Of a stretch of 64,000 nt of DNA, positions 35,139 through 43,122 are shown piece after piece. Position 1 is the stretch's first letter. Every line of letters begins with the position of its first letter. Source of the DNA: Elusimicrobiota bacterium (lineage in GTDB: Bacteria; Elusimicrobiota; Elusimicrobia; UBA1565; UBA9628). Under the pieces are notes generated by a model. That model was given only the letters and a program-made list of their open reading frames with translations, had not been told where the DNA came from and searched no databases. The position numbers were made by a program, and so were the translations under genes. Where the stretch lies: the NCBI GenBank assembly GCA_003151975.1, contig PLZD01000050.1, positions 1 to 64,000 of the forward strand, given 5' to 3'.

Positions 35139-36371
35139 ATGATTTTCGCGCTCTTGCTCTTGAGCCTGCCCGCCTTCGCCGACCGCGGCGTGCCGCTCGC
35201 GAACTCGACCCACGCTCTGCTGCCCAACGGGCTGACGCTCGAGGTCAAGGACGGAAGGCTCTGGGTCGTGCGCCAGGGCCTGCGCGCCGAGGTGCCGCCG
35301 GAGGGCGACGCGCCGGGATTCAAGTCGCCGCTCAAGGCCTTGGCCCAAATCACCGCGACCGAAGACAAACGGCTTCTCACGGTCAAGGTCACCGACGACT
35401 GCGGGACGGAAGCCGAGTTGCGGCTGGTCATGAGCTCACTCTGGGCCCGCAGCGAGAACGCCTTCGGGCTCGACGCGCTCGCGCGCAAGGACTACGCGAG
35501 CGCGGCCTCGTTTTTCGCCCGCGCGCTCACGACCGATCCCGGGCTCGACGAAGCCGCCGCAAATTCCGCGGCGGCGCTGGCGCTCTCCGGCAAGACCGCG
35601 GAAGCCCTCGAGGCTCTCGACGGACTTCTTGGCCGGCAGCCCGCCAAGACCTATCTCAAATGCCTCACCGATCCCGATCTCGCTCCCCTGCTCAACGGGC
35701 CGCGATTGGTGAACTTGCGCAGCGCGACGCCCGGGACGGCCCAACTCAAGCTAAACGACATGCTTAAGGGCTCGCAGGAGTTCGAGCCCGGAAAACTCGC
35801 CGCTTACGAATCCGTCCGCCGGATCGTCGCGGCCGTCGTGAAGACCGTCGTCTATCCCGGCCCCGACGAGGAGGACGGAAAGTTCCACTGGCGCTCCTCT
35901 TTCGTCATGATCGATGCCAAGACCGGCGAGACCTTGCTGAGGCTTCCGCTTGTGCTCGAGGACGAGACCGCGGGCGGCGATTCTCTGCTGCACCCCAAGC
36001 CCGTGCTCGCCTCCAAGGCCAAGGCCGTGGCCCAGCGCGTGGAGCTGGCTAACCGCGCCCTGTCCGATCTCGGGCTCGTCGCGCCCGAGCAGATCAAGGC
36101 GATTCTCGAGAGCGCAAAAGACACGCCGCCGGGCACGATGCCGTTCTCGTTTCCCGGCACGACTCTGCGCTTGACGGTCGCGTCGGCCGGCGCCGCGGAG
36201 CTCAAGGACGTCGCATCCATCCGCGATCCCGCGCAAATGCCGGGACCGGAGAACGCGCAATGGGCCGAATGGCTTCCCGCGGCGGGCATGGCCGTGTTCC
36301 AATGGGGCCAATACCCGGGCGCGGGCTGCCTTAAAAATATTTACGACGGCGTCTCGGTCCTACGGCCGTAA
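35139..36371 (+). CDS. Exported TPR-like protein, unknown
   Basis: 410 residues with a short signal peptide (SLPAFAD). Residues about 100-190 hold tetratricopeptide-like helices (ALARKDYASAASFFARAL, ALALSGKTAEALEAL). The C-terminal half is mixed alpha/beta without a recognised motif. Periplasmic location is inferred from the signal peptide. Confidence 0.65.
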   Translation: MIFALLLLSLPAFADRGVPLANSTHALLPNGLTLEVKDGRLWVVRQGLRAEVPPEGDAPGFKSPLKALAQITATEDKRLLTVKVTDDCGTEAELRLVMSSLWARSENAFGLDALARKDYASAASFFARALTTDPGLDEAAANSAAALALSGKTAEALEALDGLLGRQPAKTYLKCLTDPDLAPLLNGPRLVNLRSATPGTAQLKLNDMLKGSQEFEPGKLAAYESVRRIVAAVVKTVVYPGPDEEDGKFHWRSSFVMIDAKTGETLLRLPLVLEDETAGGDSLLHPKPVLASKAKAVAQRVELANRALSDLGLVAPEQIKAILESAKDTPPGTMPFSFPGTTLRLTVASAGAAELKDVASIRDPAQMPGPENAQWAEWLPAAGMAVFQWGQYPGAGCLKNIYDGVSVLRP

Positions 36372-36380
36372 GCTCCCCGA

Positions 36381-36400
36381 GGCCCAAAGCGCCTAGGCCC
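36381..36400. repeat. GGCC-rich intergenic element, copy D
   Basis: GGCCCAAAGCGCCTAGGCCC, followed closely by GGAGGCCTATTGTTGGCC, 82 bp before the next start. Confidence 0.45.
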
Positions 36401-36469
36401 GGAGGCCTATTGTTGGCCGTCAACAAGCGCGCTTGGCCGCGGTCATAGGGCGTTTGGAGCGGCCGCTGG

Positions 36470-36475
36470 TATCAT
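36470..36475 (+). promoter_or_regulatory. -10 box of 36482 gene
   Basis: TATCAT, exactly 6 nt before ATG 36482. Confidence 0.5.
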
Positions 36476-36481
36476 ATCGGC

Positions 36482-36730
36482 ATGATCTCGAACATTCCCG
36501 CCGCACCCATCCGCTCGATCGCGTCGTACCGGCGCAAGGCCCTGCAGTCGGCGATCATCCAGGTCCTCACGCCCGCCCAGCTCACCATGGTCTCCGAGCT
36601 CGTCTGCGCCGAGGACCCCGAGCACTCCGAGCCCGTGGTCGACGACATCCTCTACTGGATGCGCCTCAACATGCCCGTCGCGGCGCGCCAGGTCGAGGAC
36701 GTTCTGCACCCCTTCCCGTTCCTCGACTAG
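36482..36730 (+). CDS. Small protein, unknown
   Basis: 82 residues, helical, no signal peptide. One Cys in SELVCAEDPEHSEP. It has its own predicted leaderless promoter and an upstream GGCC-rich element. No family is recognised. Confidence 0.55.
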   Translation: MISNIPAAPIRSIASYRRKALQSAIIQVLTPAQLTMVSELVCAEDPEHSEPVVDDILYWMRLNMPVAARQVEDVLHPFPFLD

Positions 36731-36744
36731 TCGCGTCGGTTTGG

Positions 36745-36750
36745 TACAAT
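36745..36750 (+). promoter_or_regulatory. -10 box of DUF2891 gene
   Basis: TACAAT, 5 nt before ATG 36756. Confidence 0.5.
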
Positions 36751-36755
36751 CGGTC

Positions 36756-37817
36756 ATGGTTTTCGCACTGGCTCTTGCCATGGCCGCGATGAACGCATCC
36801 GCCGAGAATTGGGATATCACGACAGCCGACGCCTCGCGCTTCGCGCGCTTGGCGCTCAAATGCGTGCGCCAGGAGTATCCCAACAAACCCGACCACGTCA
36901 TGGCCGATGCGGCCGACGTGCGCGGCCCCAAAGCGATGCATCCGGCCTTCTATGGCTGCTACGACTGGCACTCCTCCGTGCATGGCCACTGGCTGCTCGC
37001 GCGCCTGCTGCGCCAGTACCCGACTTTGCCTGAGGCGGCGGAGATTCGCAAAGCCCTCGACGAGAACCTGACGGAGAAGGGCATCGCCGGCGAGGTCGCC
37101 TACCTCAATGAGAAGGAGCGCAAGAGCTTCGAGCGCACCTACGGCTGGGCGTGGGCTTTGAAGCTGGAAGAGGAACTGCTGATCAATCCCAGCCCCGACT
37201 CGCAGCGCTGGGCCCAGAACCTCAAGCCTCTGGCCGCGGCGCTGGCAAAGCGTTACGAGGGCTTCCTGCCCAAGCAGACCTATGCGATCCGGACCGGCGT
37301 CCATCCGAATACCGCGTTCGGGATCGCATTTGCTTTAGATTACGCGCGCGCGGCCAAGGATCAGAAGTTGGAGGAACTGCTCGTAGAGCGGGCGAAGACT
37401 TATTATAACGGCGACAAGAATTACCCCGCGTCCTGGGAGCCCGGAGGCGAGGACTTCTTCTCGCCGGCGCTGCTCGAGGCCGATCTCATGCGCCGCGTGC
37501 TTTCAACGGAGGATTTCACCGCGTGGTTCCACGCGTTCTTGCCGGTGCTCCCCGAAAGCTTGCTCAAGCCCGCGATCGTCGGCGACCGGTCCGATCCCAA
37601 GCTGGTCCATCTCGACGGATTGAACCTGAGCCGGGCCTGGTGCATGCGCAACATCGTGCGGGCGCTGCCCTCGAACGATCCGGGCAAGAAACTACTGGCC
37701 GATGCGTCCGCGAGCCATTTTTCCGCGGGACTCTCCAACGTCGCGAGCGGGCATTACGAAGGGGAACATTGGCTGGCCACCTTCGCCGTCTTTATGGCCG
37801 CGACGCCGCGGCCCTAG
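36756..37817 (+). CDS. DUF2891 family exported protein
   Basis: 353 residues from ATG 36756, with a signal peptide ending near NASAEN. Conserved blocks are YGCYDWHSSVHGHWLLARLL, TYGWAWALKLEEEL, GVHPNTAFGI, SWEPGGEDFFSPALLEADL and HLDGLNLSRAW, the DUF2891 signature. The fold is probably an (alpha/alpha) barrel of glycosidase/epimerase type, but no activity is established. Confidence 0.85.
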   Translation: MVFALALAMAAMNASAENWDITTADASRFARLALKCVRQEYPNKPDHVMADAADVRGPKAMHPAFYGCYDWHSSVHGHWLLARLLRQYPTLPEAAEIRKALDENLTEKGIAGEVAYLNEKERKSFERTYGWAWALKLEEELLINPSPDSQRWAQNLKPLAAALAKRYEGFLPKQTYAIRTGVHPNTAFGIAFALDYARAAKDQKLEELLVERAKTYYNGDKNYPASWEPGGEDFFSPALLEADLMRRVLSTEDFTAWFHAFLPVLPESLLKPAIVGDRSDPKLVHLDGLNLSRAWCMRNIVRALPSNDPGKKLLADASASHFSAGLSNVASGHYEGEHWLATFAVFMAATPRP

Positions 37818-37823
37818 TAGCGA

Positions 37824-38288
37824 TCAGCGCAAGGACCGCAAGCCCTTGGGCACCGGCCGCGCGGCCGCGCAATTGAGGCGCGCCGCAAGCTCGGCGTCGT
37901 CTCCCGACAGGAAATCCTCCGCGTGATGCTCGAGGTCATAGGCCAGGTCGTGGAAGGCCATCATCGGATCGGAGTCGCCGAAATCGGGATAGCGGTTGCC
38001 CCCCTCCAAGCCTAGCCGCGCCCACATGTAATCCTCATGGCTCGACGCTTGCGCGCCGAGATGATACCAGACGCCGCCCAGAGAGAATCGGAAATGGACT
38101 TCGAGCTTGCGGGCTCCAAGAGCGAAGATGCCCCCCGCGACTTGGCCTCCGGAGGCCTTGGCCGAGCCGTCGGATTGAAACTTGAAGCCCCGCGGCTCCA
38201 GGACCGCCGCGAGGATCTTGCAGCCTTCCGCGAGGATCGTCTGCGGTTCTTGGACTTGCGTCGGTCCTTGAATGAGAGTTCTAGCCAT
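37824..38288 (-). CDS. Hypothetical protein
   Basis: 154 residues, no signal peptide. Central RKLEVHFRFSLGGVWYHLG looks like a beta sheet, and DLAYDLEHHAEDFL a helix. No family recognised. GGAAGG upstream of the ATG and the 18-bp gap suggest co-transcription with the GspB-like gene. Confidence 0.55.
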   Translation of the reverse strand: MARTLIQGPTQVQEPQTILAEGCKILAAVLEPRGFKFQSDGSAKASGGQVAGGIFALGARKLEVHFRFSLGGVWYHLGAQASSHEDYMWARLGLEGGNRYPDFGDSDPMMAFHDLAYDLEHHAEDFLSGDDAELAARLNCAAARPVPKGLRSLR

Positions 38289-38306
38289 GACGGTTCGCCT
38301 TCCGGA

Positions 38307-39017
38307 CTAGAGGGCTTTCGCGAAGCGCGTGGCGCCGTAGGCGAAGGTCACCGCGTCGCCCGTGATCATCACGACTTTCAGGCGGCCGACCATATCGCCG
38401 ACCTTGACCGCGGTGCCGTTGACGATGGCCGAGGCCTCGCCGGCCATCGCGATGATGGCCTCCACGCTGACGGTGTCCTGGAGGGGCTTCGCGCGGACGC
38501 GGCGCGCGCGGCGCGCGACCGGCGCGGGCGCGGGAGCGTCGAGATCGGGAACCGGAGCGTTGACGATGGCCTCTTCGCTCGGGGAGAGCATCGGGTCGCG
38601 CTTGGGCGTCCAGGACGAGGCGACTTTCGCGGCCGGTGCCGGCTCGAAATCGGACTCGGTCGCGGCTTCGACTTCGGCGACCTGGGCGGGCTCGGGCTTG
38701 ACCGTGGCAACCGGAGCTGACATCGGTTTCGGCGAGACGACGGGCTCGGCTTGGGCCTGGGCTTGCGCCTGCGCGGGCTCGGGCAGCGGCTTCTCGGCCT
38801 CGTGGAAGCGGACTTCGGGCTGGCGCGCCATGGGGTTGACCAGATTCTCGCGCACGGGCGGCGCGGAGAAGATGGGCGTCTCGCGTTGGCGCCGGATCGT
38901 CTGCTCGTGGGCGTGCGACTCGTCGACCGTCCCCGTCAGCCAAAAATAAAGCGAACCGCTGGGCAGCGCGAGGGCCGCCAGCACGATCAACCACGAAAGC
39001 ATTCCTTCCCTTCTCAT
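38307..39017 (-). CDS. GspB-like type II secretion accessory protein
   Basis: 236 residues. One N-terminal transmembrane helix, a long Pro/Ala/Glu linker (EPAQAQAQAQAEP) and a C-terminal domain with VEAIIAMAGEASAIVNGTAV, KVGDMVGRLKV and AVTFAYGATRF. This follows the GspB/PilP-like pattern of a periplasmic domain tethered to the inner membrane. It may serve the pseudopilin system encoded at 41185-42960. Shine-Dalgarno GGGAGGAAGA precedes the ATG. Confidence 0.65.
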   Translation of the reverse strand: MRREGMLSWLIVLAALALPSGSLYFWLTGTVDESHAHEQTIRRQRETPIFSAPPVRENLVNPMARQPEVRFHEAEKPLPEPAQAQAQAQAEPVVSPKPMSAPVATVKPEPAQVAEVEAATESDFEPAPAAKVASSWTPKRDPMLSPSEEAIVNAPVPDLDAPAPAPVARRARRVRAKPLQDTVSVEAIIAMAGEASAIVNGTAVKVGDMVGRLKVVMITGDAVTFAYGATRFAKAL

Positions 39018-39113
39018 TCTTCCTCCCGCGTAATTGAGGAACTCGGCGCTACAACGGGATTATGGAGGAAACGCTTTACCGATTTGTTACGGGATTTTGA
39101 CCCCTTTTTGGGG

Positions 39114-39476
39114 CTAGGCCTTGCGCTTGGAGCGGACCGTTCCGGCGCCCGCCCGATAGATCACGACGTGGACCTTCTCTATGGTGACCAAACCCTCTTT
39201 GACCATCGCGTCGAGCTTGGGCAAGAGGCGCTTGATGTTCGCCTCGGAGTCCACGATCTCGACGATGATCGGCATGTCGTAGGAGAGTTCGAGAATTTTG
39301 GCCGTGTGGACGTGCGCCTTGCAGCCGAAGCCCTGGAAGCCCTTGATGACGGTCGCTCCCGCCATCTTGAGGGTCTTCGTCTCGTCGACGATGGCCTCGT
39401 AGAGCGGCCGGCCTTCCCATTTGTCGCCTTCGCCGATGAAGATGCGCAGCAGCTTCTGTTCGCCTTCGAGTTTCAT
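39114..39476 (-). CDS. DUF190 family protein
   Basis: 120 residues. KLLRIFIGEGDKWEGRPLYEAIV, GATVIKGFQGFG and MPIIVEIVDSEANI mark DUF190, a PII-like fold. The family is frequently encoded beside crcB, as here (12 nt downstream of it), and is presumably part of the fluoride response. Confidence 0.9.
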   Translation of the reverse strand: MKLEGEQKLLRIFIGEGDKWEGRPLYEAIVDETKTLKMAGATVIKGFQGFGCKAHVHTAKILELSYDMPIIVEIVDSEANIKRLLPKLDAMVKEGLVTIEKVHVVIYRAGAGTVRSKRKA

Positions 39477-39488
39477 CGCAGTCTCCTT

Positions 39489-39869
39489 TTATAGCGCCGT
39501 GCCCAGAAAGATTCCCAGCCGGAAAAATAGGAAGCCGAATCCCACGCTTCCGAAAAGATTAGCCAAAGTCCTGAAGAATTCTCCTTCGCCGGCGAGGTTC
39601 GCGGACTCCAGGATCCAAGTCGAGAAAGTCGAATACGCGCCGCAGAACCCGGTCATCAGCAGCAGCCGCCCGTCCGCTCCCAGCGCGCCGCGCCCTGACA
39701 AGCCGCTGAGCAAGCCGATGATCAGGCAGGCGCTCAAATTGACGGCCAAGGTCCCGTACGGGAAACCCGTGCCGGCGAAATCGGGCACCCAGGTCGCGAC
39801 CAGGTAGCGCAAGATCGTCCCGGCGATGCCGCCGATGGAGAGCAGAAGGAATCGGTTATTCATGTTCAT
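39489..39869 (-). CDS. crcB: Fluoride channel CrcB/Fluc
   Basis: 126 residues with four transmembrane helices. GGIAGTILRYL near the N-terminus, NLSACLIIG and GFCGAYSTFSTW (the conserved phenylalanine-box and sodium-site region) identify Fluc. It exports fluoride passively as an antiparallel dimer. ATG 39863 is an alternative start. It is first in an operon with DUF190 under a fluoride riboswitch. Confidence 0.93.
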   Translation of the reverse strand: MNMNNRFLLLSIGGIAGTILRYLVATWVPDFAGTGFPYGTLAVNLSACLIIGLLSGLSGRGALGADGRLLLMTGFCGAYSTFSTWILESANLAGEGEFFRTLANLFGSVGFGFLFFRLGIFLGTAL

Positions 39870-39874
39870 AGTCT

Positions 39875-39909
39875 AAAAAAATAACTCCTACCGAAGTGTC
39901 GGTAGGAGT
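39875..39909 (-). terminator. Riboswitch-controlled intrinsic terminator
   Basis: Minus strand: stem ACTCCTACCGA/TCGGTAGGAGT with a 4-nt loop, then a run of seven T. Its 5' arm is the same CTCC segment that forms the riboswitch pseudoknot. Confidence 0.9.
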
Positions 39910-39962
39910 CATCATCCCCACGCCGGCCGGGGCGGATATAGGCGAACTCCATCGCCTTGCGA
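39899..39962 (-). ncRNA. Fluoride riboswitch (crcB RNA motif)
   Basis: The minus-strand RNA begins GGCGATGGAGTTCGCC (39941-39956), the canonical first stem-loop, continues with a GC-rich hairpin and ends GATGACTCCTACC. Loop GGAGU can pair with ACUCC to form the fluoride-binding pseudoknot. Fluoride binding should free the downstream sequence from the terminator stem and allow crcB-DUF190 transcription. Confidence 0.93.
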
Positions 39963-39969
39963 CCACAAC

Positions 39970-39975
39970 ATTATA
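39970..39975 (-). promoter_or_regulatory. -10 box of crcB operon
   Basis: Consensus TATAAT on the minus strand; predicted +1 about 39963, a few nt before the riboswitch. It overlaps the end of the Nudix gene by a few bp at most. Confidence 0.7.
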
Positions 39976-40518
39976 TCAAAGGACACGCGCCAATAGACCC
40001 GAAAGAATTCGATGGGTCATGCCCCAGACGGGCGGCGTGCCGGTCAGAAACGCCGCGACGCGCACGGGCTTGCCGGAGATGACGACTTCGGCCGTTCCCG
40101 AAGACTCTTTGAGGTCCTTCAAGCTCAGCCACAAATGTCCCGCGACCTCGTCGCTCGGAGCGATCTTCGCGCGCTCCAACACGCCAAAGACGAAGGGCCG
40201 CACGATCACGGGCGGCAAAGACGGCGAGCGCGGAACGAGATCATCGAGTTCTCCTAACAACGCCGCGCCGGAAAGATCGATGCCCGTCTCCTCGAGCGTT
40301 TCGCGTCGCGCCGCCGCCAGAAAGTCCGCATCGCTGGCCTCGACCCGCCCGCCGGGCAGCGCCATCTGCCCCGACCAAGGATCGTTCGGATGCTCGGAGC
40401 GCTTGATGATGAGGAGTTCTAAATCCTTGGTTAGAACCACGGCAACGGCGTGCGTCGGCAAGTTCGCTCGCAAAGGAGGCTGACGCGTCAACGCCGAGCG
40501 GATTTTTTCCCAGGGCAC
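39976..40518 (-). CDS. Nudix hydrolase, NudL-type (CoA pyrophosphatase-like)
   Basis: 180 residues from GTG 40518. The Nudix box region LPGGRVEASDADFLAAARRE followed by TLEETGI aligns with NudL-type Nudix proteins, including the Asp at the position after GGRVEAS. These cleave coenzyme A or related pyrophosphates. It has TAGAGT exactly 6 nt before the GTG. Confidence 0.88.
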   Translation of the reverse strand: MPWEKIRSALTRQPPLRANLPTHAVAVVLTKDLELLIIKRSEHPNDPWSGQMALPGGRVEASDADFLAAARRETLEETGIDLSGAALLGELDDLVPRSPSLPPVIVRPFVFGVLERAKIAPSDEVAGHLWLSLKDLKESSGTAEVVISGKPVRVAAFLTGTPPVWGMTHRILSGLLARVL

Positions 40519-40524
40519 CTGGCG

Positions 40525-40530
40525 ACTCTA
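40525..40530 (-). promoter_or_regulatory. -10 box of Nudix gene
   Basis: TAGAGT on the minus strand, exactly 6 nt before GTG 40518. Confidence 0.4.
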
Positions 40531-40534
40531 CTTC

Positions 40535-41134
40535 TTAGAGGACTTCCAGGGAAAGGCAGACGGGCTGGCCGTTGGGTAGGCGCACGGAGATGCGCGGGCG
40601 GGAGTTTTCAGCCGGCTCGGAGCACGAGACCGCCGTGAAGGTCCACTGGCGGGTCGAGGCCGGCTCAAATCCCAGCCGCGCCGGGTCGAGCATGACGTCG
40701 GTGATCGTGCCGCGCGCCGACAGCGCGGGAAGCTCGCGCGCCTTGAACCAATCCCAGCTGGCCGAGCTCGGATAGCTGCGGCGCTCGTAAGCGGAGGCGT
40801 TCTCGACTTGGCCCGTGTCGGTCCACTGCAGCCAGTTGCGCTCCTTCGAGGGCAGAAAGCCGAAATCCGAGCCCGGGGCCTCGCGGTGCGCCAGTTCCTG
40901 CGTGTGATAGAGGATCGCGACGGGCCTAGCATTGCCTTGGGCCATGAGCACGTGGCCATGGTCGAAGTCCCGCTCGTCTCCGAGATGGCGGAAGGCCTTG
41001 CCGTACTCGGCGTCGACGAAGCGCTGGAGCAGCGGTTGGAGTTCGGCCGGGCCGAATGAAAGCGCGGTCTGCGGCACCGCGCCCTTGCTGGAGAGAACCA
41101 CCAGCGATAAGACCAAGACTAATAGCTTTGTCAT
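40535..41134 (-). CDS. Exported protein, unknown
   Basis: 199 residues with a signal peptide (LVLSLVVLSSKGA). Middle region DFDHGHVLMAQGNARPVAILYH may form a small alpha/beta domain. One Cys pair (VSCSEP, PVCLSL) lies near the C-terminus. Its promoter appears to be TGT-TATCTT, 14 nt before the ATG. No family recognised. Confidence 0.6.
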   Translation of the reverse strand: MTKLLVLVLSLVVLSSKGAVPQTALSFGPAELQPLLQRFVDAEYGKAFRHLGDERDFDHGHVLMAQGNARPVAILYHTQELAHREAPGSDFGFLPSKERNWLQWTDTGQVENASAYERRSYPSSASWDWFKARELPALSARGTITDVMLDPARLGFEPASTRQWTFTAVSCSEPAENSRPRISVRLPNGQPVCLSLEVL

Positions 41135-41184
41135 CGGCGACTCTTAGAAAGATAACAGGCCGGCGCGGCTTTCGCAAGGGCAAT

Positions 41185-41547
41185 CTACGGCAGAGAGGCG
41201 GTCAAAGTACAGGCCCCGCCCGCCGACTGCGCCGACGACACGGTGACGCCCGACACCGTGCACGAGCAGGCGCACGGAGAGCTCGACTCCGATTGAGAGC
41301 TCGAGCTGAACAAGGAGCACACAACGCTTTTGTCGGACGCCGAGGCGCAAGTCGAGCCGGCCGCGCTCCAGGCGTCCTGCACGCGGTTGACCGCGGCCTG
41401 CGCGGAGAGCGAGCTCGTCACGCCGTTGACCACGTTGGCGCCCTGCTGGGACGGCTGGAGCAGCATCGACAGGATCAAGGCCAGGAGATAGCAGGTGATG
41501 ATCGACAGCATCATCACCTGCAGGAGCACGAGGCCGCGCCTGTTCAT
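41185..41547 (-). CDS. PilX/GspK-like minor pilin-type protein
   Basis: 120 residues. A short basic N-terminus, MNRRGLVLLQVMML, leads into one transmembrane helix, as in PilX/GspK-type proteins, but the canonical GFTLxE site is absent. The C-terminal part is Ser-rich with several Cys (CACSC). Coupled by ATGA to the preceding pseudopilin gene. Last gene of the cassette. Confidence 0.6.
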   Translation of the reverse strand: MNRRGLVLLQVMMLSIITCYLLALILSMLLQPSQQGANVVNGVTSSLSAQAAVNRVQDAWSAAGSTCASASDKSVVCSLFSSSSQSESSSPCACSCTVSGVTVSSAQSAGGACTLTASLP

Positions 41548-42110
41548 TGATTGGTCCCCGCCGCCGATTGCACGGCGAACGCCGTGTCGATGATCTGGCT
41601 CGTGCCCGTGCCCGTGGCGGCGTAATGGATCTCCACCGTGTTCTGATTGGCGGGGCGCACGAAGATACTCGGTTGGCCCGTCTCATGGGTCAGTTTGTTG
41701 GCCAGGAGTTCCGGTTGGCCCGTGCCGCACACGGTTAGAGCCATGGGGCAGACGGTTCCCGAGTAACGGTAGAGAGAGGCCCCATCCATGCAGATCTGGA
41801 AGCCGCGCACGGGTTGGGAGGAATCGATAGCGCCTCCCAAGGCCGCGGAGTAGTTGGCGCAGCCGCGCAGATCGTCCGACGAGCTCCCGGGCGCGGGCGC
41901 GATCAAGTAGCTGGCCTGCGCCGTCTCGGTCTTGACGGCCTTGAGCGCCAGCAGCGCCTCCGATTGCACGAGTTGATACCGGTAGATGGTCGCCTGGGTC
42001 TGGATGACGGGCCACATGACGTCGAGAATGGCGACGAAGACGACCGAGATCAAAGTCAGCGCGATCGTCATCTCGACGAGCGTGAAGCCGCCTTCGCGAG
42101 CTCTCGTCAT
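41544..42110 (-). CDS. Type II/IV pseudopilin (GspJ-like)
   Basis: 188 residues from ATG 42110, chosen over 42122 because it overlaps the upstream stop as ATGA. Prepilin peptidase site GG/FTLVEM with Glu at +5, then a hydrophobic helix. The C-terminal domain has Cys residues (RGCANYS, FQICMDG, GTVCPMALTVCG). Part of a pilus-like fibre in the envelope. Confidence 0.85.
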   Translation of the reverse strand: MTRAREGGFTLVEMTIALTLISVVFVAILDVMWPVIQTQATIYRYQLVQSEALLALKAVKTETAQASYLIAPAPGSSSDDLRGCANYSAALGGAIDSSQPVRGFQICMDGASLYRYSGTVCPMALTVCGTGQPELLANKLTHETGQPSIFVRPANQNTVEIHYAATGTGTSQIIDTAFAVQSAAGTNQ

Positions 42111-42526
42111 GGCTCGGTCCATCCCACTGAAAAAGTCACCGTGGGCTCAGGGCCGTTGGCGGTGGCGGCGTTGACGACCGTGTAGCCGATCGTCCCGTTG
42201 TAGGGCGCGGCCGAAAGCTGCGAGAGCCAAAGCTTGGGATCGAGTGTGTGCGCGCCCGAAGACAGCGCGTTGCAGGAGCAGGCGTCGCCGGGCAGGCTCC
42301 AGCCGTTGGCGGGCGCTCCTCCTGGACCGGCGACCGTCAAGGTGTCGGCGGCCACGAAATTCTTGAGCGTCTCGGAGAGCCGCTGGACGGACATCGCGGC
42401 GGCGGCGCGCCGGCTCATGCGGCCCGGGCCCATGCGGCCCGTGACCGCGACCGAGAGCGCTCCCATGGCTACGATGCAGACCAGCACCGTGGCGATGAGC
42501 ACCTCGGCCAAAGTGAAGCCTTTCAC
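42107..42526 (-). CDS. Type II/IV pseudopilin (GspI-like)
   Basis: 139 residues from GTG 42526, whose GTGA overlaps the upstream stop. Only two residues precede the cleavage site, G/FTLAEVL, followed by the hydrophobic helix. A Cys pair lies in GDACSCNALS. The long frame to 43066 upstream is the shadow of the neighbouring gene. Confidence 0.85.
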   Translation of the reverse strand: MKGFTLAEVLIATVLVCIVAMGALSVAVTGRMGPGRMSRRAAAAMSVQRLSETLKNFVAADTLTVAGPGGAPANGWSLPGDACSCNALSSGAHTLDPKLWLSQLSAAPYNGTIGYTVVNAATANGPEPTVTFSVGWTEP

Positions 42527-42960
42527 GGGCAGGTCGCGGAAACCGTGGCGAGATTGCCCGAGTTGTCGATGAGGATGCGCTGGCACTGCGAGCCGTCCGG
42601 GCTCTTGACGAGGATGCCCTTGCCGGCCGTGGCCACGTAGACGTCGCCGCCGAACACTTCGAGCTTGGCGCCGGGCGCGCCGATCCCTATTCCGACGTTC
42701 CCCGTGGGATTGGTCGCGGCAGGGACGAGGATCGAATTGCCCGCATTCTGGTTGAGCGTCGTGTTCGCGGGTGCTGTCCCCGCGTTGCCGGTCGTCACGA
42801 CCTGATTGTAGATGCCCGCCGGCGAGGGATAGGTCGTCGTGAAGGTCAGCGATTCCGAGGCGAGGTCTCCGGCCTGCGCGCAAACGAGCAGCGCGGCCAA
42901 GGCCCAGCGCAGCTGGGCGCGGTTGATCTCGAGATGGATGTGGAGCGTGGAATTGGGCAT
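42523..42960 (-). CDS. Exported GNVGIG-type stalk protein
   Basis: 145 residues from ATG 42960, supported by Shine-Dalgarno GGAGGT. A hydrophobic N-terminus (WALAALLVCAQAG) is followed by LTFTTTYPSPAGIYNQVVTT and NVGIGIGAPGAKLEVFGGDV, the pattern found in tail-fibre/S74-like stalks and in pilin-linked surface proteins. First gene of the pseudopilin cassette. Confidence 0.72.
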   Translation of the reverse strand: MPNSTLHIHLEINRAQLRWALAALLVCAQAGDLASESLTFTTTYPSPAGIYNQVVTTGNAGTAPANTTLNQNAGNSILVPAATNPTGNVGIGIGAPGAKLEVFGGDVYVATAGKGILVKSPDGSQCQRILIDNSGNLATVSATCP

Positions 42961-42998
42961 GAGGCGACCTCCGTGGCGGTTGGTTCCCGCGTGTGGGA

Positions 42999-43004
42999 AG
43001 TATA
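42999..43004 (-). promoter_or_regulatory. -10 box of pseudopilin cassette
   Basis: TATACT on the minus strand with a poor -35 (TTGCAT, 17-bp spacing). Leader of about 32 nt with Shine-Dalgarno. Confidence 0.45.
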
Positions 43005-43095
43005 TGGCGCAAGCGAGAATTATGCAAGGAGGCGTCTTTACCGCGAATTTTTCGAAACGTGACCATTTCGGCATGGCAATTTCCGGCATTCCTGT

Positions 43096-43101
43096 TATAA
43101 T
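43096..43101 (+). promoter_or_regulatory. Extended -10 of 43123 gene
   Basis: TGT-TATAAT, 21 nt before ATG 43123. Short leader without Shine-Dalgarno. Confidence 0.5.
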
Positions 43102-43122
43102 TCTAGTCGAGAACCCTCTCCC

